64,000 bases of DNA from Fomes fomentarius (Eukaryota; Basidiomycota; Agaricomycetes; Polyporales; Polyporaceae): contig JABYQN010000002.1 in NCBI GenBank assembly GCA_022606135.1, forward strand, positions 868,001 through 932,000. The letters run 5' to 3'. Positions 22,289 through 33,681 of the stretch are shown here, piece after piece (position 1 is the stretch's first letter; each line of letters begins with the position of its first letter). The notes under the pieces are model-generated. The model made no database searches. It was not told the DNA's origin and saw only the letters and a program-made list of their open reading frames with translations. Both the position numbers and the translations under genes were made by a program.

Positions 22289-24026
22289 TCACGCCACGAC
22301 CCCGACCTGTGCATTATCGCTCTTCACAGTAACACTCCCCTTTCCCCTGCCCCTGCTCTCATACCCGCCCTTCTCCTGCTTTCCCCACCACACCCACCCC
22401 TTCACCGCACTCGCGGTCCTCTCCACGAGACTCCATGCCCGCTTCCGCCCGCGATTCGCGGGGTCGCGCGCCTCCTCCTTCACCTCCAGTTCGAACGAGC
22501 CATGGCTCGTCAGCATCGCGATGCTGCCCTCGAACGCGGGGTGGAGCGCGACGTGTGCGGGCGCGTTGGCAGTTGACGCGTCGAGCGTGAGGACGCTGTC
22601 AGGAGCCTGGTAGTGGAATTGGGTCGAGAGGCGCCCGTTTTGGGTGTGTGTGGAGACGGCGAAGGAGCCGCCGGTGTTGTAGAGGTTGCTGGAGTGGAGG
22701 TTTATCGAGGCGGTGATTGGGCTGTTCGCGCGGAGAAAAACATAGGAGTCAGCAGAGAGGGGAGCGGAGAGGGGAGAGATGAGACTTACGAGTTGGCGGT
22801 GCGGATGGTGAGGTTGGTAGGAGTTGGCCGCTTGTCGTCGTGGTAGAGGTTGACATGCGCGGAGACGATGTCGTTCGAAGTCTCCATGAGGAGAGAGCTA
22901 TATGCGCGGTAGGTGCCGGTGATTTTGCCGTTGTGAGTGCGTAGGACTGCATCGTCAGCCTCCAGGTACTACATGGGCAGTTGTGTATCAGGCATGGTGG
23001 CGTATTATGGCTGTTCAAGCACGTACGTTACTGTAAATACCCGTATTCTCCGAAGAGAGGTGTATCGACCCGAAGGTGACGGCGCCTTCTGAGAGCGACG
23101 TCGTATGGCTGAAAAGCGGTAGGTTCGTCTCGAACGCCTTGACTTTCAATTGCCCGTACTTCTGAACGGGGAGAAGGACTTTGATGGTGAAGTGAACGTC
23201 TTCGGTAGGCAACCGATACGTTGGAGTCTGTCAATATGTCAAGAAAAGGTTTTGCATCGCGACCAATGCGACACAAACTCACAAGTATACCAATACCCTT
23301 CTCGCCTGGTCTGCGTTCCAACAGACAGATGTTCGCCAAACGGAGAGCAGCGTCGGTACTCGAATGCGGTATAATGTCCACCCGGACGCTATCTTCTGGA
23401 ACTCCTAGGTCTCGTATGGACTGCAGCTCAATGCTTCCTCGCGCGAAGTTACCCCGGGAGAAGATGTATAGCACATCGGCGGAGAGAGGGAGGTTGAATG
23501 AGGCCGTTGGGGCTCTAGGCGAGAGTGAGGAAGCAGAAACGCATTGCTCGACTTTTCCGTCTGCAGATTTGGGTAGCGGCAGCTATTGTTGATCAACGAG
23601 ACGTCAATATGCGAGTTTCAAAGGTGTCGACGGCACAGACACGAAGATACGCACGCTGGCTGCAGCTGGGACACTCACCAAGTCGTAATGCACTTTGGAG
23701 CCCGCAATGAATGTCCGCGTGAAAGATGCCGCGACGAGGTATATGAGGATGGCAATGCCAAAGGCCTTGAAAAACCGTTTTCCTGCCGACTCGACCTGCT
23801 CGACATGGTGCGCGGGGCGTGATTGGACAAGCGGTGTCTGTGCATTGCTCGACTCCGCCCGTGCTTCGATATCGACGTTACGTTGGTACTGCTGGACGGG
23901 TGTTGACGATGAACTGTGGCCGGGGTATGCGGGAGGAGGAAGTAGTTGCTCGTCTTCCGGCACATCGGAAGGGGGACCCGTGCGCGTCTTGGTGGGCGAG
24001 GCGGGTGTGTTGTCTGGTAGAATCAT
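22289..24026 (-). CDS. Single-pass membrane protein, copy B (agaricomycete DUF7330-like family)
   Basis: Predicted 486 residues from five exons: 24026-23679, 23582-23283, 23227-23027, 22968-22790 and 22721-22289. A proline-rich cytosolic N-terminus of about 85 residues (including LLPPPAYPGH) precedes a membrane anchor (FGIAILIYLVAASF, about residues 91-104). The outer part begins with a strand pair (FNLPLSADVLYIFSRGN), then beta-rich repeats with THNGKITG, ETSNDIVS, TANSPITA, THTQNGRLS and STANAPAHVAL, and a conserved end RKRAWSLVERTASAVKGWVWWG. Exon phases are 0,0,0,2 and exon 4 is 179 nt, as in copy A at 12.3-13.8 kb. Copy B has a longer cytosolic tail. The family name is recalled, not searched; function unknown, perhaps cell-surface. 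It is transcribed away from LSM4 with a 570-bp spacer. Confidence 0.82.
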
Positions 24027-24598
24027 GGTAGGTAGAAGAGCCCGCAGGTAGTCACGAAGAAAGTCGGTCGCGTTCAACTCTATGATTTCAACGATGGTCC
24101 ACGTCGAAGTCAGAGGGCGCGAGACCTTTGATATTCGCCGTTGTGCTGATGAGCACTTTTGCTCGGGCGGCTCGTCCGACGTCGCCACTCTGCCACATGA
24201 TCGCGCGCGAGCTGCGGACGCTGCGCCGGTCCCTGTCCTGACTCACTCGCGAGGTGGGGTTGAATGTGATAGCGTACTGAACGCGAGCGCATGGACGTGG
24301 AACGTATGGACGCGCGCAGCACCACCAGAAGTCGAAATCATTGCTGTTCAGAACTCATCCGCAGCTGATAGTTCTATGAGGCGTTCGTCATAGATAAGTA
24401 AATACGTAGCGACTTTCTGGACCAACGCGAAGACGGTGGGGGACAGAGACGAGACGAACGAGGAGCTGAAGGAAGAAACGTGTTGAAGCTTGCTGCAGTG
24501 GTGTTGTCTGCGGTCCGCGTGCGAGTGAACGCGCCTCGCGACTCGTTGTCTTTCTCCGACCATCATCGACATCGTCCCATCCCACGCAATCGCTCAAA
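24027..24598. other. Divergent promoter region, membrane protein B / LSM4
   Basis: 570 bp between two divergent start codons. No gene is seen. Frames on both strands extend from the first exon of copy B or are random. Confidence 0.45.
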
Positions 24599-25544
24599 AT
24601 GGTCTGTCTCACGTCCTTCCAAGTCAGTCAACAGTATTTCTGACGAGACTTGAACATGGACAACAGCTCCCACTATCGCTCCTCAATGCCGCGCAAAACA
24701 AGCCGATGGTAAGCCTCCACCCCGTCTACAGTTAACCGTCGCATCGGGGCTGAACACGCAAAGACTGACTGCTGCACACCCGCCCGCCGCGTAGCTCGTT
24801 GAGCTGAAGAATGGGGAGACATTCAACGGCCACCTTGTCAACTGCGATAACTTCATGAACATCACCCTTCGAGAAGTCTACCAAACCAGTGCAGAGGGAG
24901 ATAGGTTCTGGAAATTGAAGGAGTGTTATATTCGCGGAAGCACGGTGAGTTCACCTCTTCGACTCTGGGTGGAATCTGCTGTATCGCATTATGGTGGATT
25001 GACTCGGAGGAAGGCGTTTGGCATTCTCGTTCCGCCACAGTCGTGTCTTCGGGTGAGGGCTAGTCGGACTACCGGGATACTTTGCCGCAGCATGTTTGCT
25101 CTGGCAGGGTGGTGTCTGCGTCCTTCACCGTTGGCATAGACGGTCTTCTACCATTTCAACCAGTCATAATGCGCTATATTGTTGTCAGCTCTCTTCGTCT
25201 CTGTCCTCCTCCCCTCCCCCCTTACGTCCAGAGGCCCCGAGATGCAACGAGTCACTAACATATATCTTCTCTTCCTTCAAACAGATCAAGTACCTACGAG
25301 TACCAGACACACTCCTTGACGCCGTCAAGGACGAACAGCACCGCGCACGAGAGGCAGGCAGGAGCGCACGCGGCGCGCATGTAAGCGGGGCTGGTGCACG
25401 GGGACGCGGTGCACCACAGCGAGGTGCGTATTCCCTCTCTACTCTACTATTCCACACTCACGTCAATCACGCGTATTAGGCCGTGGCATCGTACGAGGGG
25501 CCGGCCCAATGCGTGGTGGACGAGGGCGGGGCAGGGGTATGTGA
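24599..25544 (+). CDS. LSM4: U6 snRNA-associated Sm-like protein LSm4
   Basis: Subunit of the LSm2-8 ring (nuclear, binds the U6 snRNA 3' end) and the LSm1-7 ring (cytoplasmic mRNA decapping). Exons: 24599-24601 (ATG only), 24667-24708, 24795-24944, 25285-25423 and 25480-25544, giving 132 residues. The Sm1 motif is seen in [27 protein letters not shown] sequence and Sm2 in [14 protein letters not shown]. The C-terminal tail is Arg/Gly-rich ([21 protein letters not shown]), as in other LSm4 proteins. Family members start MLPLSLLN, which fits a one-codon first exon with donor GTCTGT directly after ATG; an alternative uses the donor GTCAGT 21 nt further on and adds seven residues (VCLTSFQ). Both keep frame. 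The third intron is 340 nt, much longer than the others in this window. Confidence 0.92.
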
Positions 25545-26233
25545 TTTTGTGTGCGAACAGCTGGAGCAGTATGTCCATCATCTTTTCATCCTTCCAAATC
25601 GTCCTGGCGTGTTGCATGATATACACGACTACTCCTTGTGCCGGCACACTGTGGACAATTGTATAGCAATATATTGTCCTTTCTAGCAATCTCATGTAAG
25701 AAGCACTTAACGGGATCTGCTCGACAGTTCAACGTTCAACATGTAATTCTGCCTCAAGATCAAGATCGTTTGCTTGAGGCGAGCTTACCGGATAGCCGGG
25801 ACGGGAGCCATGTCCTCGAGCCTTCATGGGTTCACCAGTGAGACCACACAGTCTGTTTAGACTGATACTCTCCACCCAATATATGCTATGACCGACAGTC
25901 ACATAGCATGTACCATTCTCACTGGCATACTCGCATACCACGACGGCCCACACGAATGCTCAAACTCATCACATGGCCACACCGCTAACCTACCGATGAA
26001 TGGGTCAAATTGCAATTGATAGACTGGTCGCACTCCTCGACCTGCCTCCTTGCACCCGATGTCGTGGCACGTGTATACTGTCGCAATAGAAAAATACAAT
26101 CATGCGTAAGAGGGCGATGCGCTCTCAGTGTGGCTTATATTACAGAGATACAACATGTGATGAAAAGTCCGTGCACGAAGCCAGAGAGTAAGGGCGCATA
26201 AGAAAAGTCCAGATAGGTGAATCAAAGATACGA
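25545..26233. other. Intergenic region between convergent LSM4 and F-box genes
   Basis: About 0.7 kb. Contains probable 3' untranslated regions from both sides; no gene, repeat or RNA is evident. Confidence 0.45.
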
Positions 26234-28074
26234 CTAGTCCCACAAGTTGGCGACCACATTCGAGACGATGTCGAACTCGGCGCGGTATGTCCCATCTGCC
26301 TGCTGCTTGTACACCCATCGTCCCTATGTGGTTTCGCATTCATCGGTCAGCTACACGTCGCGCCTCGTTATCATGATATAGGGACGGACCTTGTAAATGG
26401 TGCATCCTAGGGCGACGACACGGAGGAAGGAGCCCTCGCGCATCATCGAGTGGTGTATCGCGCGCTGGATGTCCTCCGGGGCGGTGCGACCACTGAGATG
26501 GTTGGACGGTATCCAGTTGTTCATATTGATCCTCAGCTCGCGCAGGTTGTTTGCCTTGCACACTGCCTCCTGGTAGTATGCCTGTGACGCACGAAGAAGC
26601 CATAATGAGCATCCATCCCAGAACAACAACACATGCCGACCCACCCCGATAGCAGTCTCGACCGTCGAGCAGGACAGCGTCTCGAGTGCCGGGAAGACCG
26701 TGCACAGACACTCGATGTCCTTGAGCGACATCTGGGTCGAGTCCGCGGTGAAGTGCTTCAGGGTGTCCTTGTGCGTCGCCGCCATGTCAAGGAGGAAGCC
26801 GCGCGGGATGTCCGCCTCGCCCTGCGTCGAGAACGCATTCAGCGTGAACGACTCCAGGCTCGGCCGCGGCGTCAGTCTCCGGATCCACGTCCACAGTTGC
26901 GGGAAGCCGCCGAGGTGGGTCGAGCTCGTGCGCACCGTCAGCTCCCGGAGGCTCGCCACCGGCACGTCGTCGTACCTCGAAAACGCCGCGTTCCCAAAGT
27001 ACTCGGTGTCGAGCGTGACGAGGTGCGGGAGGAAGGTGAGGATCTCGAGGATCGCGGCGGACGGGGCGCCCTTGAGGCGGAGCGCGCGGAGGCGGGGGAG
27101 GTAGGAGAGGACTGCGATGAGGATCGACGCGGGCACACCTGAGCAGCGCTGCACGTTGCGTACGCGCGGAAGAGGCAGAGGGAGGGTGGGTAAAGGTGAT
27201 CAGGACGGACAGCTACCGGGATGCGCACGGGAAAAGGGAACTGACTCCCAGCTCAAGGTGTGTGAGGCTCTCGCCAAGCTTCTCGGACCAGCCCTGGAGG
27301 ATGCGCGGCTTGCCCTCCATGCACCAGATCGAGACCTTGTTGAGCTCGGTGAAGTTTTGCAGCGTGGACCAGACGTCTTCGGAGAGACCGTAGAAGGTGC
27401 GGATAACGAGTTCGCGGAGCGGGAGCTTGCGGAGGATGGCGAGGTAGGCGACGAAGTTGTGCTCGTCGGCCCCTTCGGCACTGTCGTCGCTCCACGTGAA
27501 CCCTTCCAAATTCACGCAGAGGCTGAGTGCTTTTCTGCAGTCTGCGATGAGGTCCGGGCGGTGGAATCCGACAGTACCTAAGCGAGGGTGAACGGTGAGC
27601 AGTTAGACTGATTGCCAGAAGCTTGTGCGATTCAATCTCTCGGCGGCGCACCAGTCTCACGGACATGCCTGACATATTTTGCGTACTGTGGGTTCTTCAA
27701 TATTGTTGCTGAGGGGTGGACCACTGTTGGAGTCTGCATCCATAATGGGCGTTGCGTTAGCGACGTTTTCCCCTCGTGAACGGTGTGCAAGTTCCATTGA
27801 TCTGGGGTTATGCCTTAACCATCCTTCGGGGCGGGGAAGGTACCATGGCACCCATCAACGAGTAGATGCTGTGCTTACTCACCGGGCGTTTCCTATGGGT
27901 GACAACCCGAACATCAAGCGTCCGGTATAAAAGCGGCGTGGCAGCATTATGGAAGTCTTTCGAGAGCAGTGCACAGGTACATAAGTCCTTGCGATCAGAG
28001 AGATGCTCTAGAATGAGCGGAAGAACGTCCAAGGGCAGTGCGTCCGCCGTGTGCGCAGGAAACTCGAGGGCCAT
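26234..28074 (-). CDS. F-box protein with leucine-rich-repeat-like C-terminus
   Basis: Predicted 460 residues from six exons: 28074-27883, 27733-27661, 27577-27246, 27148-26645, 26581-26390 and 26323-26234. The N-terminus carries an F-box (LPLDVLPLILEHLSDRKDLCT, then LLSKDFHNAATPLLYRTLDV) that would bind Skp1 in an SCF ubiquitin ligase. The middle and end are LRR-like: repeated blocks of the kind LRKLPLRELVIRTFY, LPRLRALRLKG, LPHLVTLDTEYFG and LKHFTADSTQMSLKDIECL. The last exon encodes GRWVYKQQADGTYRAEF. The first intron (149 nt) is longer than the rest (53-97 nt), so the border after the F-box is the least certain part. The gene is unrelated in detail to the F-box array at 40-60 kb. The substrate is unknown. 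Confidence 0.82.
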
Positions 28075-29436
28075 CTGGAGTCCAGAACGTATAGAGCAAG
28101 GTTCCTGTGCGTTCTGATCAGTCACCGCGCGCAGCTCGTATGCGCACGCAGTGTCACAATATGTATTCCGTCCGAGTTCGGGGTTCATCGCACCTCTCTT
28201 TCCTTGCGCCCTCCCGCGTACAAGCTCGTGCGCTGTAGCTTGATGATGGCGGGCATCAGCCGATCAGCCCGACTGCCGGCGGTGTATGCAGAGCGTCGTG
28301 TGCACGATGTGAGTGGGAAGCAACACAAGATAGAGCGGATTGTACTGAAGTGGCTTTAATACTCTTGCGTACGCTATTTACCGGACTCTCGATCAGCTCC
28401 CGGATGATCGGATGACCTCTCCCCGAGACGCCAACGCTCGCCTACGCGCGCTTGCTTTGTTCTTACACTCACTCGTCCCTGGACGTTCGTCATAGAATGC
28501 CTGATCATCAGTGATCATGCCACCCTTGAGCACCCTGAAGGCTGAGGCTTGAGCCCAAAATGACATCTTTGTCGTCTCGCCGAATATCTAGCATTCCCAC
28601 CTGTCAGGCTGACCCATGGCGCAACTGCCAGAGGGCGTGGTTAGTAGTACTTCGAAGCTACAACAGAAAGGTATGCAGCCAGACCTCGGAGTCATGATTT
28701 AACATACTTATATTGCAGTCCCACTCCGAAGTGCGCGCGACGGTCCCAATCCTTGGGAACATTGACGAAACCACCAGAAGATGCCTAAATCAGAAACGGG
28801 GTAAAGCTGCCACAGCTTGATTCTTCTCAGGATGGCTCGGTTAGTCTGAATCTTGACTAAAAGATGATTGTCGATCTTTTCTAAAGTAAGACTATGTGGC
28901 TTGCTCCCTCTTCTGGCTCTACATTCTTGGATATCTGTCTGGTCGATATGCACGAGAAGATCATAGCCGCTTAGTATTACTACGCTCTGATACTATGCTA
29001 GGGCCTTTCGTGCATCATGCTGTGTCAGCATGGTCAAATCGCCGCCGCCACGCATCCGAGTCGGCGATAGAGGCTGCTTCGATAAGCATTATATGCAGAC
29101 CGATGGCGCCTCAGGATCATGTGCACAGTAAGTAAATGCACCTCTGTCTCTGTCTCCTTCTTTCGAACGTTCAAATTCTTCGCGAAAAGGGATGATCCTC
29201 GGTCACTCCCTCTCGAAACGGTGGCTGAATGCTGACGTCAATGGCGCAGGGGCCCTCGAACAGATCAGACAGATGCATCCTAAACGCTCAGCGGAGATAG
29301 AGTTATATTCACCTCTCTCCGTGACAGATGCCATCGACATCAAGCGGATGCGCATACTTGTTGGACCCAGAAGTCAGGCACAAGATGCCTCCCGCTTAAG
29401 ATGGGATAGAACCTGGGGCAGGCCTCAAACATCCAT
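28075..29436. other. Intergenic region between F-box gene and DPH5
   Basis: About 1.36 kb upstream of the F-box gene and downstream of DPH5. Scattered 60-100 codon frames show no domain or splice coherence. Nothing further seen. Confidence 0.4.
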
Positions 29437-30586
29437 TTAATCCAGTGCACATCCATACGCGCGCACCGCGACATCCCTCCAACTTTCCCTGCTCACGGCA
29501 AAGCGCTCCGCATACTCGACTTCCAGGTGATGCAGCCTCTTCCCCACTATCACCAAACTGTGCAGCGGCTCGCCAAACGCCTCCTCGGGCTGCGCGAGGA
29601 GTTCCGCCAGCGTGCCGGACACGATGCGCTCCGCCGAGCCGCCTCCGACACGGGAGAGCGCGATCGCGAGTGTCGAGTCCGGCGCGAGGGTGCCGGCTTG
29701 ACGTTTTGATTCGACCTCGATGAGCTGGGAGACGGCTTGTGAAATCGACATGTAGCGTGGGGGCTCGTATATCTTCCGGCCTCTGTGTTTTGGGGGTCGT
29801 TCATTAGTCGTTATATACATGACACTGAGAGCGGGAGGAAAAGGAAGGAGGGCAAGAAGAAGGGGAGAAGGAAGGCACACCTGGCGAGGTTCTCTTCGCT
29901 CTGCTCCTTGACCTTGATGTCGAGCAGGACCAGGGTGTGCATGCCGAGGTCTGCGTTCTCTTTGATGCGGTCGTAGAAGCTGTCCGGGCGCCACGTCTCG
30001 GTGAAGAATACAAGCGAGACTGTCTGCCCGAAGTTGTATAGCTGCAGCCCGCACGCTCCGACGGCGTTTATGATTGACGCGTTGTGGATGATTCGCGTGG
30101 GGATGTTGAGCGATCGGGCGCGGAGGACTATGTCTGTGTGCGTCGTCGCCCTGTCGGAAACGTAGCAGGTGATCAGAAAGGAAGGGAGCAAGAGACGCAT
30201 GGGCGAGTAAGACACACCCGTATGGATCACCGACTACGAGGAGCGAGATGTCCTCCTTGTCAGCGTCCCGTAGGATTTCGTCGCTTTCAGTTTCGACCAT
30301 GTCTCGATCTGCGACAATTATTTCTTTCCCGTAGAACGCTTCCTTGCAGATCGATTGATGAGTCGTTTACCTCTCCTCCGAACGAATGGAACTCACCAAT
30401 TTTTCTTTCTGTACCATCAAGATGCTCGTGTACGCCTCGAGATACACTCGAGAAGAGCCTTTGACGGCCTGTAGGAAGAATCTGGATGAGCACGAGATTG
30501 AAACGTTCTACGAAGTGTCTTACCTCCAGGCCGCGTACGGTTATGTCCTTCTCATCACATAGGCCCAGTCCTACGATATAAAACAT
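29437..30586 (-). CDS. DPH5: Diphthine synthase (diphthamide biosynthesis methyltransferase)
   Basis: SAM-dependent enzyme that methylates the modified histidine of elongation factor 2 in diphthamide synthesis; cytosolic. Five exons, 30586-30524, 30468-30397, 30342-30218, 30150-29881 and 29782-29437, give 291 residues, the normal length. Recognisable family segments are [21 protein letters not shown] at the start, [11 protein letters not shown], a VVGDPYGATTHTD motif (about 81-93) lining the SAM pocket, and [21 protein letters not shown]. The C-terminal half contains ESKRQAG and [18 protein letters not shown], both typical. The second exon is only 72 nt. The start ATG lies directly at the conserved FYIVGLGL. 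It is divergent from the orphan membrane protein gene, 686 bp away. Confidence 0.95.
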
Positions 30587-31272
30587 TTTCAGCGATCCAA
30601 CGGCTTGGTCGCGATGGTGGTGGTGAATCGCAGAGTTTCGAGTACTGGCAGTGGAAGATTAGATAAGATCTCACTATAATTGGAGTGTTCGGCAGGGGCC
30701 GTAGGGCCGACCGAAAGAGGCCCGTCGTCTTTTACTCCGAGTCGTTAAGTACTTGTTACTACACACTGCCTGGGAGTTCAAGCTTCTCTACAGTAATACT
30801 GTCGTAAGTACTTCCGACCAATACGTAACGTAAACATTGCCTTTCGAGGTCACGTCATAACAACAGACCTTGCAATCGATCCCTCGCGCGCGGCAGATTC
30901 ATCATCTCCTTCTTATGAATGCACTTACAGCAGACGTAGGCTATGGCCAATGTGCTCCTGCGCGGCCCCTTGGTACACGAGAGCGGATCTGCTTCAAACC
31001 GAACAAGTTTCAGTCAATGGACAAAGAAGGCAAGGCACTTGCCAAACTTGACTGTGTTCTTCTGACAGTCCTGCCCGCTCGATCGTCACCTTGTCAATCG
31101 TATCCAGAGGGATATATGAACTTCATAGTTCAGTCTCTCCTCCTCTCGTTTATGCCACCAACATCAAGCCCTTGCCAACAATCAGCTCAGCTAGTCGAAA
31201 GCCAGCTCGCCCACCAAGTCACTCAACATCCAGTGGCCATATCCGCTTCCACTCAGGTTCTTCACTACCACC
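30587..31272. other. Divergent promoter region, DPH5 / orphan membrane protein
   Basis: 690 bp between two divergent starts. A plus-strand frame at 30870-31340 overlaps the next gene in another frame and is not supported. Confidence 0.45.
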
Positions 31273-33141
31273 ATGTTTTCCTCCACGTTCGGTCTCGACG
31301 ACAACGTGTTCCTCGCACTTTTGGCACTCCCAATCGTTGAGCTCGTATCTCCTGGTCTCTTCAAACAGGCTTTCGACCACGCCACCAACCTCCACCTTGT
31401 CCTCTCCTCGCAGCGGGCACACGACCTCTACGTCACGATGCTTCAGACGACGGTCGATACACTTGTTCGCGCCATCTGTGAACCGATAGTTTTCACTCTA
31501 TTTCGGCTCGCCCGCCAAGTCGTTCGCACCGCCCTGGTCATCGTCTACAACGCCGCCCTCTGCATTAACGCGGCGGTACTTTGTCTCTGGGCCTACCTAC
31601 CATATGGAATGAAGGGGATTGCTTTGGTTGGCGTGTGGGCTGGCACCGTTATTCCTGCCATCGCAAATGGGTATAACAGTGGTGTCGACTATCTGGACAG
31701 CGGAATGACAAGGGTCCTCGCCTTCCTCACGATCTCCGTGATCAAGGTACCTTGTCCTCCGTAATTCTTCCATTAACTCTAGCAGCTGACCATATCTTCA
31801 GAGCTCAGCAGTTCTGCAAGAGCTCAAGGAACGGGTTGCACGACGCCCGATAAACAGTGACATTCCCCTCCCAACCCCACTGCCTTCTTCTATCTCGGTC
31901 ACGATCAGCAACCTCCCGCGTGCTCACTTCACTGTTCCTGTAATCGAGTGCGTCTCTCCGGTCAGTCCTACGAGAGGTATGTGCTCGTTGATTTTCTCGT
32001 CGAATCCGACTCACCCATGGTGCTCAGCCGAGTTCCCCTTACCAAGTCTCGCTGAACGCACGTCCTTCCATCGCCTTACCTCCACTGACCTCGTATCCGC
32101 ATATCAATACGGATACTACTCCATCGCTAATCCGTTCATCACTGGCACTGCTGCTACGGATGTAGACGACGCCGATGCTTCTGCGCCCATTGCCAAGAAC
32201 GAAGAGAGCAACGATAGTGTTACTCAAGTCAAGGACGTCGAGGTTTCGCTCGCAATCCAAGACCTTCCCGAGACGCCCACCTCTTGCGGTCTCCTCTCTG
32301 GTCATCGCTATCGGCGATACTTGATCACGAAGGCCTATGCTTTGCCATGCCCCAGCGTCTCTACTCTGCCAGAGCCCCCTACTGCCGACCGGATGCCTCT
32401 CGTGGTCACGTTGGGCACACAAATCAACGTTGACTCTCCGTTCGCGCCAGTCCGGGTTCTCGCTGGCGAACCCCAGGACGCGGACATCACACTAGTAGCC
32501 GAGGAGGACGCTCTCGATCATGGTGGATCTTCACCAATCGCGAAGCCTTCCCCCCAAATGGCGAGACCCACAGTTCAATTACACTCAACGCCGACTAGTA
32601 GCTCTGGCCCATCCTCGTCTGCTTCGATCCATCCGGCAGCCGACGTCGGAGCGCCAAAGAGGACGAAGCCTCGGAAGCGGACGAAGAAGAAACCTGCCCA
32701 GGGAGATATGGTGACGACGGAGCTCAATGCGAGCTTTGTTCCCGATCTTCTGGCGGAAGGCGATTATTCGTCTCTTACGCTTACTCCTTCAATCTGGGTA
32801 TCCTCGAAGTCCCGCCAAGCTTTGTGTGAGTCTGATTTGGAGGTTTCATCCGCAGGTCTACTTTCTCTTTCTGCCTCCGTGACGTTCTCCTGTGCTCACA
32901 ATTTCCCTTTGTAGTTGCTCCCACGTCCTCGCGATTGATCAGTGTCAACCAATATGACCAATACGATCACCTACTCTGTGCAAAGAGCGGCACGCCCAGT
33001 TTGTCCGACGCAGACGCAGTTCCACAACATCGGAAGCCGTTCAAGAAGACGAGGAGAGGAAGGGACAAGCAGAAGAAGGCGAATGCTACATTGAGGGCGT
33101 CGGGAGTCTGCGGCAATGGTTGCGGCGGGCTGTGTTACTGA
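31273..33141 (+). CDS. Orphan membrane-associated protein with basic C-terminus
   Basis: Not recognised. Four exons, 31273-31746, 31802-31976, 32028-32825 and 32915-33141, give 557 residues with all junctions in frame. Residues about 10-30 (NVFLALLALPIVELVSPGL) and 90-140 are hydrophobic, the latter being two membrane segments around WAYLPYGMKG, so the protein is probably anchored by its N-terminal third. Next come a linker rich in Ser/Pro, an aromatic patch (SAYQYGYYSIANPF), an acidic stretch, a basic patch (PKRTKPRKRTKKKP, about residue 430), a second basic patch (KPFKKTRRGRDKQKK) and a glycine/cysteine end (CGNGCGGLCY). The exon junctions and even composition argue for a real gene. It could be an organelle membrane tether; that is a guess. 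Confidence 0.65.
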
Positions 33142-33681
33142 TGAAAGGCTCGGCAAGTCTATCGCAGAACGCCTATACTTGAAGCTTGAGGCGAACAGTC
33201 TAGTAGTATCGATGGCAGTGGGGATGACAGACTGTAACACTCTAGAGAGGACACTGGGGGCATCTTCCGCCTTCACTTACATTTATTGCTGCCATCGGAT
33301 TGGGTGACCGTTCATGTATATTGCTCGTACATACCTAACATTACTAAGACATCACAAACTATCCTCACATGCAGAACTGGCAGTCCTTTATTACCTATGA
33401 GCTTGGGCGATACGTACATGTGCCTAGTGATCGGAAATTGAAGATGCATGCTCTAGAAACATGCGATAGTCACTCGCGAGCTATGCAGTGTGCTGGACGA
33501 AGTCTCGTCGCGAGGAACGGTAGTATAGAGAGTTCACGCTCAATAGATGGATCAAGGATAATTTATTGAACACTACAGCACAACAGCGGGTTGGACACAA
33601 CGTTGACACTTTCTCTACTACAAGACCTAGAAGACCCGATTCGTACACCTAGGAATACACATTGCACGACGTACCCTACGC
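33142..33681. other. Intergenic region between convergent genes
   Basis: 540 bp between the 3' ends of the orphan membrane gene and the AsnRS gene. No coding signal beyond short chance frames. Confidence 0.45.

Noticed and set aside
1..25000. Idea that NLP, GH43 and GH28 form a co-regulated virulence cluster
   Set aside because: They are separated by unrelated genes, lie on different strands and show no shared promoter motif that I could see; proximity alone is weak evidence.
26633..27581. Plus-strand frames over the F-box/LRR gene
   Set aside because: Shadows of the minus-strand exons; Arg/Glu-rich artefacts.
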